DNA from: Diprion similis
Lineage: Eukaryota > Arthropoda > Insecta > Hymenoptera > Diprionidae
DNA length: 64,000 nt
NCBI RefSeq assembly: GCF_021155765.1
Contig: NC_060106.1
Coordinates: 13,356,031-13,420,030 of the forward strand
Reading direction: 5' to 3'
Position 1 is the stretch's first letter, and every line of letters starts with the position of its first letter. The translations under genes were made by a program, and so were the position numbers. The notes beneath the pieces are model-generated. The model saw only the letters and a list, made by a program, of their open reading frames with translations, had not been told where the DNA came from and did no database searches. Of this stretch, positions 1 to 12,170 are shown piece by piece.

Positions 1-2625
1 TCAAGCAACTTGACTCGATAAAAGAGGACTAACTAAATAAAATGTTATTATCTATAATGGTCAAACCCCACTGTTGATTCTGATCCTTTATATAAATATT
101 TGAAAATACCACTGACAGGGTGCAACTTTGACGGATTTCAATTCTGCAGATCATTAGTCCGTTAAACCCAGGTGCAGTATACGAGCGAGCATTTATAATC
201 TGCGTATACGATACAACAAATTGTCCAAAACTGTTGGTTGCACTTTAGAGTAGGGAAGTTGCAATATACATGCGGTTGTAGCTTCAGTTAATTTGCATCG
301 CGTTCGATTAACTTGTGTCCCTTGCGAATCTGCGGCAAAGCCGGACGTGAAACGCGGACTTCTAGACTTGCATGAGTAACATGAGCAAGGAACGTTTTCG
401 CAGGACTTCGAAGGAAGGCGCATGACTGACTGTATTGGGTCGCAAGGACGTGCAGTGTGAAAAGTACAGGGACGTTTGCGGACAACTATAAGTTATACAG
501 TTGCTATCGGCCACGCGATCAGACCCAAGGATATACTAAAGTAAAGAGGATTCGGTAGGTTAGGCGGAAAACTCAATTTCTAGGCTAATGGTAAGTACCG
601 AAGCGATTCGGTTCCCGTCCGTTTATCGCGGTTCGCCAGTCAAGGGATTCAAAAATACCACATGAAAAAAACATATACACCCGCCCCAATTTTCCCGATG
701 GAATATTTACAGTGAATGTATGGCGTTATTATTTCACTTTCTTTCTCGCAGCTTGATCCTTAATAAAACATTGTGCGTGTCTGCATGACGAGCAGCAGAG
801 TATATGAAAGTCTTTCCTCCGGACAAATTAATGAATATCCGTTCTTCCGTCAATAATGTATCCCGGCTGTAACGAACTTTATACGTGACACTCGGCGAGT
901 AACGAATATAAAAAGTGTACTTCACAGGTGAAATCAATTCCACCGTCGATCGATCGTATAATGTTAAGAAACGCATCGTAACTTTTCTCCAAATAATTCT
1001 GTCTCGATATTTGGCACGCGTACCTGACATGCTAAAACTGAAGTTTATGCAAACTATGGCAGACCGTTTCGTAACGAGATTAAATGTAAAGGAGTTAACT
1101 AATTTGTCCAATACCAATTTCATATTTCTGTACCTAATAAGTTAACTCATAAAAGATCAATGTTAAACGTCGAAGTCCAAGAATTGCGCTGGCCTGTATT
1201 GAAGTAAACTTTTTTTTCAAGGTTGGTAGTATTCGAGCCAAATCCTCTTGTAGGTTCATCTTTCAAAGCCCTCTACAAATCGTGCCACTTTATTACACTG
1301 TCAGGCCGGGTTACAAGGTATACCTTAGTTTCAGCGAAACGTGTAGTACGAGAAAATGGTTCTCTGCAAAGGAACGTCTGGACACATGGCGAACTGCACA
1401 CTATACATGGGTGGTTAAGAGCCTCCTCCCTCTAGCTCTGGAGGTGGATAGGTAATCCAGGCCACACAAGAAGTATCTTATACTCCATGCGCCAGGCAGG
1501 CGGTGCGCTTTTTGAATGTCACGTGACAGTAGCGAGCTCGTCAGCGGAGCTTGAAGAAGTACTTGAATTCATTCCATTCATAGTTTATATGAATGCCCTC
1601 TACTGTCCCGTCCAAGACATACCTACGCATGTATGTATGTTCCCATAGTGCGCGAATAAAGAGAGAGAAAGACTCCTCCAATACGAATCCAGCGCACGTC
1701 CAAGTGTGGACCGAGTGTATGAGTTACTTGCAACAGCCACACTGCAGGGCTGCTGTTTGTTCCTCCTTTCCGTCGAAGGAGGTCGCGATAGAAGAACGCC
1801 ATGCCATGCACAGTAGGCTTGGAACATTCACCGCGTCTCGTCATACACGGCTTATAAAATACGAGCCTGGAACTGCAGAGACTGTACAAGACTCGTAACG
1901 CATATGGCACATGTGGCATCTAACCTGCAACCGTTCCACATACGTATGGTTACACAGATACATTTGCACTGAGTATAACCGGCAGAGAAGGAGTGCGCGA
2001 AGTAGGTACCCTGAGCTCATTTCTTACGTTTATAGCCAAGCGCAACGACGAGCAACAGTAGGGCAGCCTGCAGTGCAGGAGGCTGGCTGACTGGCCATCG
2101 AGTTATTGGGCCGAGGTTGAACGTGCATGCAATTACTGGATTAGTCCGTCGCTAAACGACAACGACGACGACGATCTGGACGACAACTACTGCAGGACTC
2201 ACAGCCAGAGAACTCGATGTTAAGCGTACCATGATATTAGGTAATAACAAACAGCTGACCGCATGAATAATCGAATTGGATTCAAACCACGTGTTTTTGC
2301 TACATGCGTACATCGATGCGAATGTGTTTAAACGTCTGACCGGCTTATAAATTAACCATTTGCATTTAATAAGCATCGATCTGTATCGGCCTGACTTTTT
2401 GTTCGACGTTTCTTTTTTTTTCCTCTCTCTTTTTTTTTGATTTTCATTTACACGCCATAATGTATACAACGGATGGTTTTTTTTCTGACTATTATCTCAG
2501 TTTTGAGTTGATATGATCTATCTAGTAATATTCGTAACAATCTCGAAGGTCTCTGGTCTATTTCCCTTTCGAAATATAATAACCTATAAACTTAGGAGAA
2601 TTCATTAACTCGTCGAGAACTGCTC

Positions 2626-2645
2626 TATCTCTCTCTCTCTCTCTC
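2626..2645. repeat. CT microsatellite
   Basis: A run of CT dinucleotides with one interruption, in non-coding DNA. A purine-rich GA/GAA block follows at about 2953-2988. Confidence 0.85.
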
Positions 2646-3252
2646 GGAATACCTTCGCAAGAAGATGAACGCCAGAAATTGCGTACGGAGGGTATATACA
2701 GAGGGGTGTAAATCGGCGGCGTCGCGCTGCTAATGGAGACGTGATGATATCGAGAGAATCTCCGGTATTTCGAGGAGGGCACCTCCTCCACGAAACTCCT
2801 GGAAATAAGAAAATCCTGGAAGGCACAACCCTCCGTAATACTCCGGTTCGAGCACATTACAAGTAGATGGGTATCCGCGGATCGAAAACGATGATTTAAA
2901 GATGCAATCAACGTACGTGCAGTTCAGATGCGGATTCTAGAAGGAATGGAGTAGAGAGAAGCAGAAGAAGAAGAAGAGGAGGAGGTATTGCGGGGGTGGA
3001 GAGTTGAGGGTTTCAGCTTCGAGGGGAGTTTTGATGGGCCGTGTGCCAAGGAACTAATAAAGATATCGATTTTCAAATTTGCATACCGCAATTTTGGAAC
3101 ACGTGCTATACAGATGAAACCAGTTACAGGCCAATACGATCTTGACTCAAGTCAAGCCGATCGACCGAAAGCCGGGAAGACTGGTTATTCGGCCGTAGTA
3201 TAAAAGAAGGACGAAGGTGGAGACCAACAAGGCGGTGGAAAAAAAAGAGCCA

Positions 3253-3291
3253 AAGAGAGAAAAAGAGAGAGAGAGAAAGAGAGAGAGAGAG
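3253..3291. repeat. GA-rich microsatellite
   Basis: Interrupted GA repeat with A-runs. The leucine/serine-rich open frames read on the opposite strand here are translations of this repeat and are not genes. Confidence 0.85.
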
Positions 3292-3428
3292 CAAGCACTT
3301 TGTGATCCTGATTCGTATCTTGTAATAATATTTCATGCGTTATAAATGTATAATTGTGTATAGGCAAATGAGTATGAGGGCGGAGTATGTATATTCGTTT
3401 TTGCTGCTGGGTATACGAATATTATATA

Positions 3429-3465
3429 TTATTATTGTTGTTGTTATTATTATTATTATTATTAT
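3429..3465. repeat. TTA/TTG trinucleotide microsatellite
   Basis: Tandem ATT/TTG trinucleotides. On the minus strand they read as a run of asparagine codons, which is a repeat artefact and not a protein. Confidence 0.85.
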
Positions 3466-6400
3466 ACTTGTACCTCAAAGTAAGACCGGGTGAACAGGAG
3501 GTGTGACACAGATATAAGAGTTCATTTTCGTACCAGACATTCGAACATCTAACAATAAGAGAAATTTTTTCACATGCCAAGCGTCCATTTGTTCGCCTTT
3601 TCATGGTCGTATATCACACAGCAAAAATGAATCGCTATACATATACAAATATATTATATATAATACATACATCGGCATAAATTGCGAATCTTTTCGGGCG
3701 AACGAAACGCTCGCATATATATACATATACATATACACCTTAAAACATATTATACATGTACTACATACAACGACGTGTTCAAGCTGTTAGCAAAATTGTT
3801 TCCTGCACTGAAAAGGGAAAATAACGAATAGCGAGGAAAATTCTTTTCACTTCGAGATTCAAACTGTGTAAAACCTGGCCGGCGGGCAAGCAGGCAAGTG
3901 TAAAACACACTGACGTAAGGGAAGCCGTGGAAATAAACGTTCGACGAAGAGATTCCGGGCAATCGCGAATAGACGTCGAAGTAAAGAAATATGGTCTTCG
4001 CCCAGGGTGTTGCGAATAACACCTACTTACCAACTCGAGACCCTTGCAAAGTATAAGCTGCATAATTGTACCTACTTACCACCTATAACAGGATTTTTCG
4101 TTAAATTAGTACGCGCGTATATGACAAATATCCAATTAAATAACCGTCGCTTCTACAAGAGAAATAGTCACGAAAATTCAATAGATATGTGACACAGAGC
4201 CTGCGTCAAAGAAGCTGCAGATGTGCGAGAAGGGCAAGGCGAGGTTTCGCAGGGGGTTAACTAAGGAATAACTAGGGCTAATGAATACAGATTAACTGTA
4301 GGAAAATTAGCATTTTAATCGTATACATATAGCTTCGCACGCACGGTCTTCCACCCGTAATGGTTTCGGTATCACGCCGGGTTTAGCAAACTGATTGTGA
4401 GTCAAATTTCGCGACGCGTGTTCCTTCTTGAAAATTTTAAATAAACCAATACATGTGACCACGTGACACGCAATATGAATATAAAGTTAGCGAGCGGACC
4501 GAACTACGTTCAACGAGTATGTGTAACGGTTGCTTGGATTTGTCGCAAATTTACACCATGAATCCATCGTGTGCATGATAATTGACCATCAACATCAACG
4601 CTTGCACCAGAGGCTTTTCAAATATTACATATATAGGTATTTGGTTTAGTTATATGTATATTCTAATCGCTATATGTAGGATAGGCAACCGTTTGCCAAC
4701 CATTAACTTCGCCGAATTAGTCTTTTATTATACTTTTACGACGCTACCTATCATCGACCTATTTATTATCCTTATTTGATTTCGGTAATAAAGTTGAAAC
4801 AGCTGCATTTGATTGTATACCACGCAACACTTGAAATTAATGCTATGGTTTAAACAAAAATACCCTGACAAACTGATGACGATGATGCCGACATCAGTTT
4901 TCTCGTTAAATCGTTAAATATTTTTCGGAATCAAATCGTTATACCCAATGAAACGGCTCATCGGCAGAGGTTCGTTAGATATAGACGTGATATAATCTCG
5001 TTGGAAGATGGTGGTGTTGAACGCATAACTTCGAAATTTGCATAGTATATAACCGTGACTTGATAAATGTGGGATGCTGCGATATCATCGGTACAGAAAG
5101 AAAAACATTCACCGTCGCAAATCCAATTCGCACGCGTCAGAAAATTAAATAGCAAATTAAAGTTAGTTTTCCGCCATCAAGGGGAATGGTTCTCATCCCA
5201 ACTGTACATACATACACACGGTATACCTACACGGACAAAAAATGGAAGCTGTAAGTAAGTAGATAAGATAAGGTAAGGTAAGGATCCTCATCCAATTTTC
5301 TTGAGCACCGTCAAACCTAATGACAAGGAATAAGGACAGCATACAAGCTCTGCGTATCAGCCTTCTAGAAATGCAACAAAACTTTTCTCTGAGATGATCT
5401 ATTTATACCAACTCAAATATAAAACAGACATTTTTTTATCACCACGCCGCGGTTTCCGAGATCATCGTCACAACCGATGATCAGAATCTTTGTGTTGAAA
5501 TAGACCAAATGTAGGGTTAAGGCAGAGAGATTCAAGACGAATTTGGTCGAATGATCACAACCTCCTGCTCCTGTTGCAATCGAGAAACGCATTCCTTGCA
5601 CTCTACCGATCCACCCCGAATTCCACTTCCTATAGGAGCTCTCAACCACCATCGCATACATGCGATTGAGACAGTGTTCCGTTTCGGTATCGACCGCACG
5701 TATCTTGCCATGCCCACTTCCAATTGTACATATGTTCAAACGTTTCCCTACGATGCAAGTACAAACTGCAAGGTACAACGGTGTGTTCACTGTATGTAAG
5801 GCACATTATTATAGGTGTCGAATAAATTTTGAAAAGCTCTTCAGTAATACTAGCTTTGACTATAATGCGTGATATGAGTACGTAAATTTTGATTTCGAGT
5901 ATATCGATTAGAAGGAAGAAACCTACGGGACATTTTTGTTCCAATATTGAAAAGTGCTCGGAATGTGAATAGCAAATCGGTGCATTGAAACGCGTAATTC
6001 AAGACCTTATCCTGACCGATTTTCGAGATTATCCGGAAATAAAATTTACACCCCGGTATAATATGGGTTCGGAGATGAAATATACCGCGGCAATGCATCA
6101 CTATTCGTTTGGTGTTATTTCATTTTCGCGTCTACATGCGGAATGTGTATTTCCCCTCGATGTATATACGTAAATTCCGTAGTACGCCGCCAAGCGGATT
6201 GGGTAAAAGAATTGCTGAATGTGTGGGTGGATATTTTACGGTAAAAAAAAATATATATATTCTACCATCGCAACGAGTTGAACGTTAAAATTTAGTTTTC
6301 TGTACATAGTAAAAACGACATTGTTCGCACATTCAACCGCAAGTATTAATGATTCACTCTAGATAAAAAAATCACAAATGCAGGTTAAAATTCCTACGGA

Positions 6401-7793
6401 CCACGTTTTCGTCCCGAATTTTTTCCATTTAATTTATAAATTATTATGCATTACGCCTATTCACAATTTACAAAACGTGATATGAGTTGATCGATATTCT
6501 AGTAATGACAATCGTCCGCACAGGTTTGGAGAAGGCGTTATCAGATTTCAAAGCAAAGACAAATTAGCCAAGAAAGCTTCAGGATGAACTTTCATGTTTA
6601 TCAGCAAAACCGTCTCGGGAATGAGTACAAGGTTATAAAGGTGGTGTAAAAAATTATTGCAACGACATATGTACACCGGAGAACTGAAAAGAAAGTTTAA
6701 TAATCAACAAAAAGTTAAAGATTATATATTTTGGGTATACACAAAGCACGGTGTTAACCATAAAGGGTTTTACTCTCAGCTTAAACATTAGCGGAAATTG
6801 TTGGTGTAAAATTGCTACTACCTCGAACAATAAAAAGTTTCCTGCGCCTACTGAAGAGTGTGACAACAGTTTCAAGGTTTTAACACCGGCTAATTACACA
6901 GGTTTTGTCGTTCTCTCAAGGTTTTTTGTTTTTCTTCTTTTGCTTTTTGGAACTCACCCGCGAGAGTAGAAAGCGGTTCAACAATGTAAAAGTATCAAAG
7001 ACTCTAGCGTTGTGTTTCCTCCACTTTAATTTGCGTAGCTTTCTTTCCCTTCGTTAGTTTCCTCTTCTATACAATATATAGATGTATGTATATCTCTATA
7101 CACACTGCTTCTTATTATTCCCGAAACTGACTTAAAGTCGGTTTGCCAGTTTAAAAATAAACTTATACGATTACAAAATCCGCCTTACAGCTTCTCCGTC
7201 GTTAAATGTTTCCCCATAACAATTATACACGCTTGAATTTTAAACTAAGGCATTGTTAGTTGCTGAAACGTTCTACAATCGATGAAAAAATATCCGTGAC
7301 ATAGATATACCTAAACATTGTCGAAACCTTCTCCCACCCCTGTGGCTTGCCAATACATGTATAATAAACGGAGGCAGGTATAATACACGCATCGCTTTCT
7401 CTTCAACGCCGCTACGTCGACGGGTGCGAAAAAAACGGCGTGATCACAATCAGCGTATCGCCTGACGAGCATAGGTCATTCGTGCGTGATTAAATGCATC
7501 GCAAGCACACCGCGGAATACCTATACACATCTGTATATTGCATCGCGGAGAGAAGTTTGGGGGGAGAAGGAACGGCATAAGGCACAAGTAGTATACCTAC
7601 ATATATACGTATATATGGGGGGGGGGGATGTGCGTAGGTGTACAATCCCATGCACACGTGATATATCCAATTTAACATCTGCCTGGGAAGTAGGTGGTAT
7701 GAATATATCTGGGAATCGATTTTACCCCGCGTGCATGCTGCGCGTGCAGCAGCAGACATGGGTAGGTTATACGACTATACGTATATGTATAAT

Positions 7794-7813
7794 ATGTATG
7801 TATGTATGTATAT
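7794..7813. repeat. TATG tetranucleotide microsatellite
   Basis: Short tandem TATG array within a longer TA/TG-rich zone. Similar TATGTA-type runs recur near 8.01 and 9.38 kb. Confidence 0.8.
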
Positions 7814-8369
7814 AGGATTGAAACATTGGATGCAAACTCGAGGGATTCGCGGAGTATCTCGGAGGGCAATGATATCTGGAACGCGTCGGCGAGTCGCCCA
7901 CTCGCCCAGCAATCTTTCTTTCAATTTTATTACACCAAATTCACGCAAAAGCACGCTGCGCCCGAAAGCCTAAGAGCTTGCATATATGTATAAGGGTTAG
8001 TACGCCTAAACGTATATGTATATGTATATATTTCCGTCCAACTTTGTAGGCGCCTTATTGGCCAATAGATCTCCCATGGTGATAACAGTTTCCTAAGGTT
8101 AAGTGTTCGGGATTAGTAGGCTTTGCGTCTTGATTGATAAATCACCTACTAACCGTCCCGGACATCCGGATATAAGGGGGAGACGGAGGAGGACCTGCAA
8201 GCTCTTTCAGGACGTCTCAACGATTCGCTCGTTCTTCTATCTTCTTTCAGGATATTCGCTGCGGGGCGTTTCGTCAAAATATATTAGAAGACTTCGTAGA
8301 AGTAATTAAAAAGAAGAAAGGTCGGAGCGAAGAGAGAGGCGAGATAAAGCGCGACGAGAAGTTCTTTTT

Positions 8370-8456
8370 CCATTTTCTTGTTCCTTTCCTTTCTCTTTCT
8401 CTCTTGCTCTCTCACTATCACTCTCGCTCTCTCACATACACACACGCTCTTCTCAC
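8370..8456. repeat. Pyrimidine-rich CT/CA low-complexity block
   Basis: A roughly 85-base stretch almost free of purines on the plus strand, made of TTTC, CTCT and CACA units. Nothing coding is visible in it. Confidence 0.75.
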
Positions 8457-11174
8457 CCGGCCTTTATCTTCATCCATTTTAATTTCAAGCTGGTCCAGTT
8501 ATACGAGCCTCGAATAACTCCGGAATATTTCCTATTTTCACCGCCGCGCCGCTCCTGCAAGCCAATCCCCAACGCGTTTTATATACTATATTGTGTGAAA
8601 AAGTACAATAGAAGTCTGGGGTAAAAGTTTTATTTTATTCTTTTTCTCCTTTTCATCTTTCTTATCGAAAAAGAATCCGTGATATAAATACGGGGCATAA
8701 TGAAATACATTAATGGCATTAAAGCTCTGTAGAAGACGCGACTCCGTCGGAACGTATTGAAGTAAAGTTGATTTTAATCGTAGTTATATACTTATAATAA
8801 GTCTAGAAGGGATTATTTATTTTCGCAACAATAAAGAAATTTCACTTTCAAATCAACCCCGCTACCCACCGACATCTGTGGCACGAAAATTGTTTACGTC
8901 ACGGTGATTTTCTACCCTCCCATTTATTATTATTCAAACAAGAAAAAAAAATTTCTATACTCAATAAAGTACACTGTAAGAAAATTTGACAAGCTCCGTA
9001 CGACGTGCCCACGCAATTTACATCCTTAGCGATAACCTTTACTGACAGTAAACACACCGTGAGAATTTGTAGAATCCATTCGAAGGTGTGATTCAAAAAA
9101 CAGGCAATTCTCATACTCCCGGCATACTATTCACGGTGGAGAAGCCAAGAGAGGGGGGAGGGGGGGAGAAATAGAAAGAGAAAGAGAGAGTTAAAACGTA
9201 AAAACACACGCAGACCATCTTTGAAAAGGTATTGAAATCGTAAAAATAGTAGGTCCTCCTCGTCCTGCAGAGTAAGAGCGTCACTTATTCACCCTCGTTT
9301 TTTTGCCCTTTTTCCAACTCTGGCCTTACACGTATACGTATGCGTAAAAAGAGAACTGGTAGATTATCATACCAATTGTATGTATATGTATGCGAAATAT
9401 GCCCCCACGCGTATCTCTCGCAAAATTTGTCCAAATGCTAAATCTCAGAGGCATCGGAAGGGCGAAGCCGTTTCCTGCTTACATTACATCGTGATTTAAA
9501 ATATCACCGACTCTATAGCCAATTGTAAATACCAAGGGTATAACGTCGAGTTACTCTTGCAAATTTTAATCTTCCGCGCGGGAATAATTTTTATTTCATT
9601 CCGACTCTCAAGTTCTATTCTCAAAGCGTGACGGATTTTTACAAACGTATACCTACACGTACACCGACATTTTTAAAACGCAAAATGCACACGGTGTACC
9701 TTTTGAAGAGGGAAGATATTTAAATAAAATCACTGTATAAAACTGATGGCAGCAAAGTTCTCCATAAACAAGAAGCATGATCGATTGAAAAGAAATTTCT
9801 AGACTGATGTGTTTACGACAGTCGTATCAAGTTTAAAACACCTGGAGACGCTGATAACCTTTCATTACTACTTAATCATAACGCGTCGCAAGTTTTGTTC
9901 CATGTAAATTAATATTATATATGTTACAAACCTACATGATGTCATGAAAGCTGCACAAAAACTGCTTCTTAATCCTGAGTTATCGGAACTACAGATACAA
10001 AAAGTTCAAAGCGCTTCTTTGTATGTGCAGGAAGTAACATTTGAGCGATACCAACTTCACATAAAGTACACATTACGATCGTGTAGATTAATATTCCGTG
10101 CTGACAGATATTCATTAGCACTATACACGTCAACTATACCAACATTAATTACGATAGTTTGCGCGATAGCATAATTATTACGTAATTTTACCCGAAAAAA
10201 TTTCATCACAGAGTATATCATGTATCCAATTGGCACCAATTATTACCCCCCTCCCCACCACCCTTGCGGCCGTTGAAACCCCCGCGGGCAAGCATCAAAC
10301 TTTTCTGCATCCTGTGTGAAATTGTTTCCCGTTGATAATTTCTTGATTAACTGAAACATCGGGGATAGGAAAAACACGGCATTCATTTTCGGTGATATTC
10401 AAATTTTTTTTTTATACATCGTCCAGTTGTCAGGTTGGGGAATCCACGGAAGAAATTCAGTGATCTTATTTATAAGTTTCACGTCTAGTAAAAGGTCGCT
10501 TTTAACTGGTATTTCCTTGTCGTTAAAAAGGTTAACATAGCGTAAACTAAAATCGAGTAAACTGTGACTTCTAAATGGTAATTCAGCCTTATCGTTAGCG
10601 GCTAATCGACGACAGCTTGTTCATTCTGGAAATGTAAAAGTGACGCCCCCTCCGGAAGAAGAGAACAACCTAATGGAGGAAAAAAGCTGACAATGTTCAC
10701 ATATGAAATTGTACTTTGGTCCGTCCGCAGAGTACTTTCGCAGCTGGCAAATTCAGTCTGACAATGAGAGTATAATTTGTCATTAGTCATACTACTTGGC
10801 CCACTCAGCGTCAATGCTCAATAGCTCGCATAAACAGAAACCCAGAGCCACACGTTGGCCCTCGTGTTCCATGCAGGACTAACACAAGGTGTTTTATCAT
10901 TTGTCTCGGCGTTGTGAAAGCGAAAAAATTTCCCCTTTTTCTCCTCGAAGAGTGTGGTTAATCCTCTATGAAGGCGAATGACAAGCACTGCAGCACATCA
11001 TCTTTGAAACTAGATACACACCGAAAGGTCCGGAGATGATTTTCAAAATTGATTGATGAAGCCTCGGTGCGCAGCAGCGAGGTAATGCCGATGTGTTATT
11101 TGCTCGACATGAGAGCTCGTGGCCAATTTGAAGTTCATCCGTATCAACACCGGTATGGGACAAAGAAGCGTGGC

Positions 11175-11200
11175 GCCCTCACCCTCGCCCTCGCCCTCGC
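11175..11200. repeat. CTCGCC hexanucleotide repeat
   Basis: About four units of a C-rich hexamer (CCCTCG/CCCTCA) in tandem. It stands out because its base composition is far more GC-rich than the surroundings. Confidence 0.7.
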
Positions 11201-11479
11201 GCAATCAATTCCAAAGAATCTACTTACGCACTGAAAGGTAATTCCAGGGACCTCGTTCCTTTTAGCCAACCTTCAGCGCTTAACCAGGATTAATGACCGA
11301 GCCGATTGCGTATAGTTGCAATAGTGGTAGCACTGTTAGAAACACAAAACGAATCGGATAACAATATCGAGACGTCTTCTTCCATCAGACTTTTACCGAT
11401 ACGTTAGTTGTAGGCTGCAGCTGATGGGGTCGTAGAAAGTAACTCACTATTCGACAATTATCTCCAAATTTCAAAGAGG

Positions 11480-12170
11480 GTATATAGCGTAAAATTTTTT
11501 GACTTCCCGTTTGTCGGTTTTCAGACAGAAAAATGTGTGTGTATGTACGTACGTATGTCATGAGGTTTTTTGGCCGCTGATATCTCAAGAAGAAATCATC
11601 GGATTTCAATGATTTTGGTCTCAGTCAACACGGCTTGTCCCAGCTTTGAACTGATTAGATTTTCGCTTTGACCGATTCAGTACTTTTCCAATTATTCGAA
11701 TAAGAAAAGTCGAAAAAAATCGAAGAAAAATGATATTATCTTGAGAACGGATGAACAGATTTGAATGAAAATTAGTACCGTGAAATTTTTTGAGTAGTTA
11801 ATCACGAATCTAGAGTCCCATTTACAAATCTTAAATTTACAATATTCAATAAGCTGTAAAAAAAAAAACTAGAAACATTCGGATTTCGATAAAAATCGGT
11901 ACGCGTCGGTCCTCTGGGTTGCTGATCACGAATCTGAAGTCAGATTGCAAAATCCAAAATGGGGAATCCAATATGGTAGAAAAAATCAAAAAATATTCCG
12001 ATTTTCGTAAAATTCCAAAATTTCTAATGGTGGATCCACTACAGTGATTCACAGTAAAAAAGAATCGTCATATTTTCACATACTATATTATTCAATAACT
12101 TTAAAATCATTAATCACGAATCTGAATTTGTACTTCGACATTCGAATAGGATATTACATAACTTTTTGTT
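11480..12170. repeat. Degenerate repeat cluster with repeated ATCACGAATCT core
   Basis: The core ATCACGAATCT, usually preceded by TTA and followed by GA, occurs three times on the plus strand at about 11,801, 11,925 and 12,113. Related neighbouring phrases recur between the copies: TTCAATAA, GATTTTCG-like and AAAATTCCAAAAT-like segments. Spacing is about 120 and 190 bases. No long open frame or terminal inverted repeat is visible. This looks like a decayed interspersed or tandem repeat; the family cannot be named without a repeat library. Confidence 0.55.

Larger units (their letters stand above)
1..11470. other. Gene-free stretch, left part
   Basis: I find no supportable gene here. All open frames are short, mostly 60-130 codons. 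Several are translations of simple repeats, and none shows a recognisable domain. The stretch is AT-rich with frequent CpG and many runs of TATA/TACGTA type. It holds CT, GA, TTA and TATG microsatellites and a pyrimidine-rich block, listed separately where clear. It may be intergenic or intronic DNA of a gene outside the window; the sequence alone does not decide. Confidence 0.6.

Noticed and set aside
3422-3604. Polyasparagine-ending minus-strand frame
   Set aside because: The asparagine run is the TTA/TTG microsatellite read backwards.
6750-6891. Inverted pair CGGTGTTAACC and GGTTTTAACACCG
   Set aside because: Arms are short and imperfect, and inner matching segments are not at symmetrical distances, so it is not convincing as an element.
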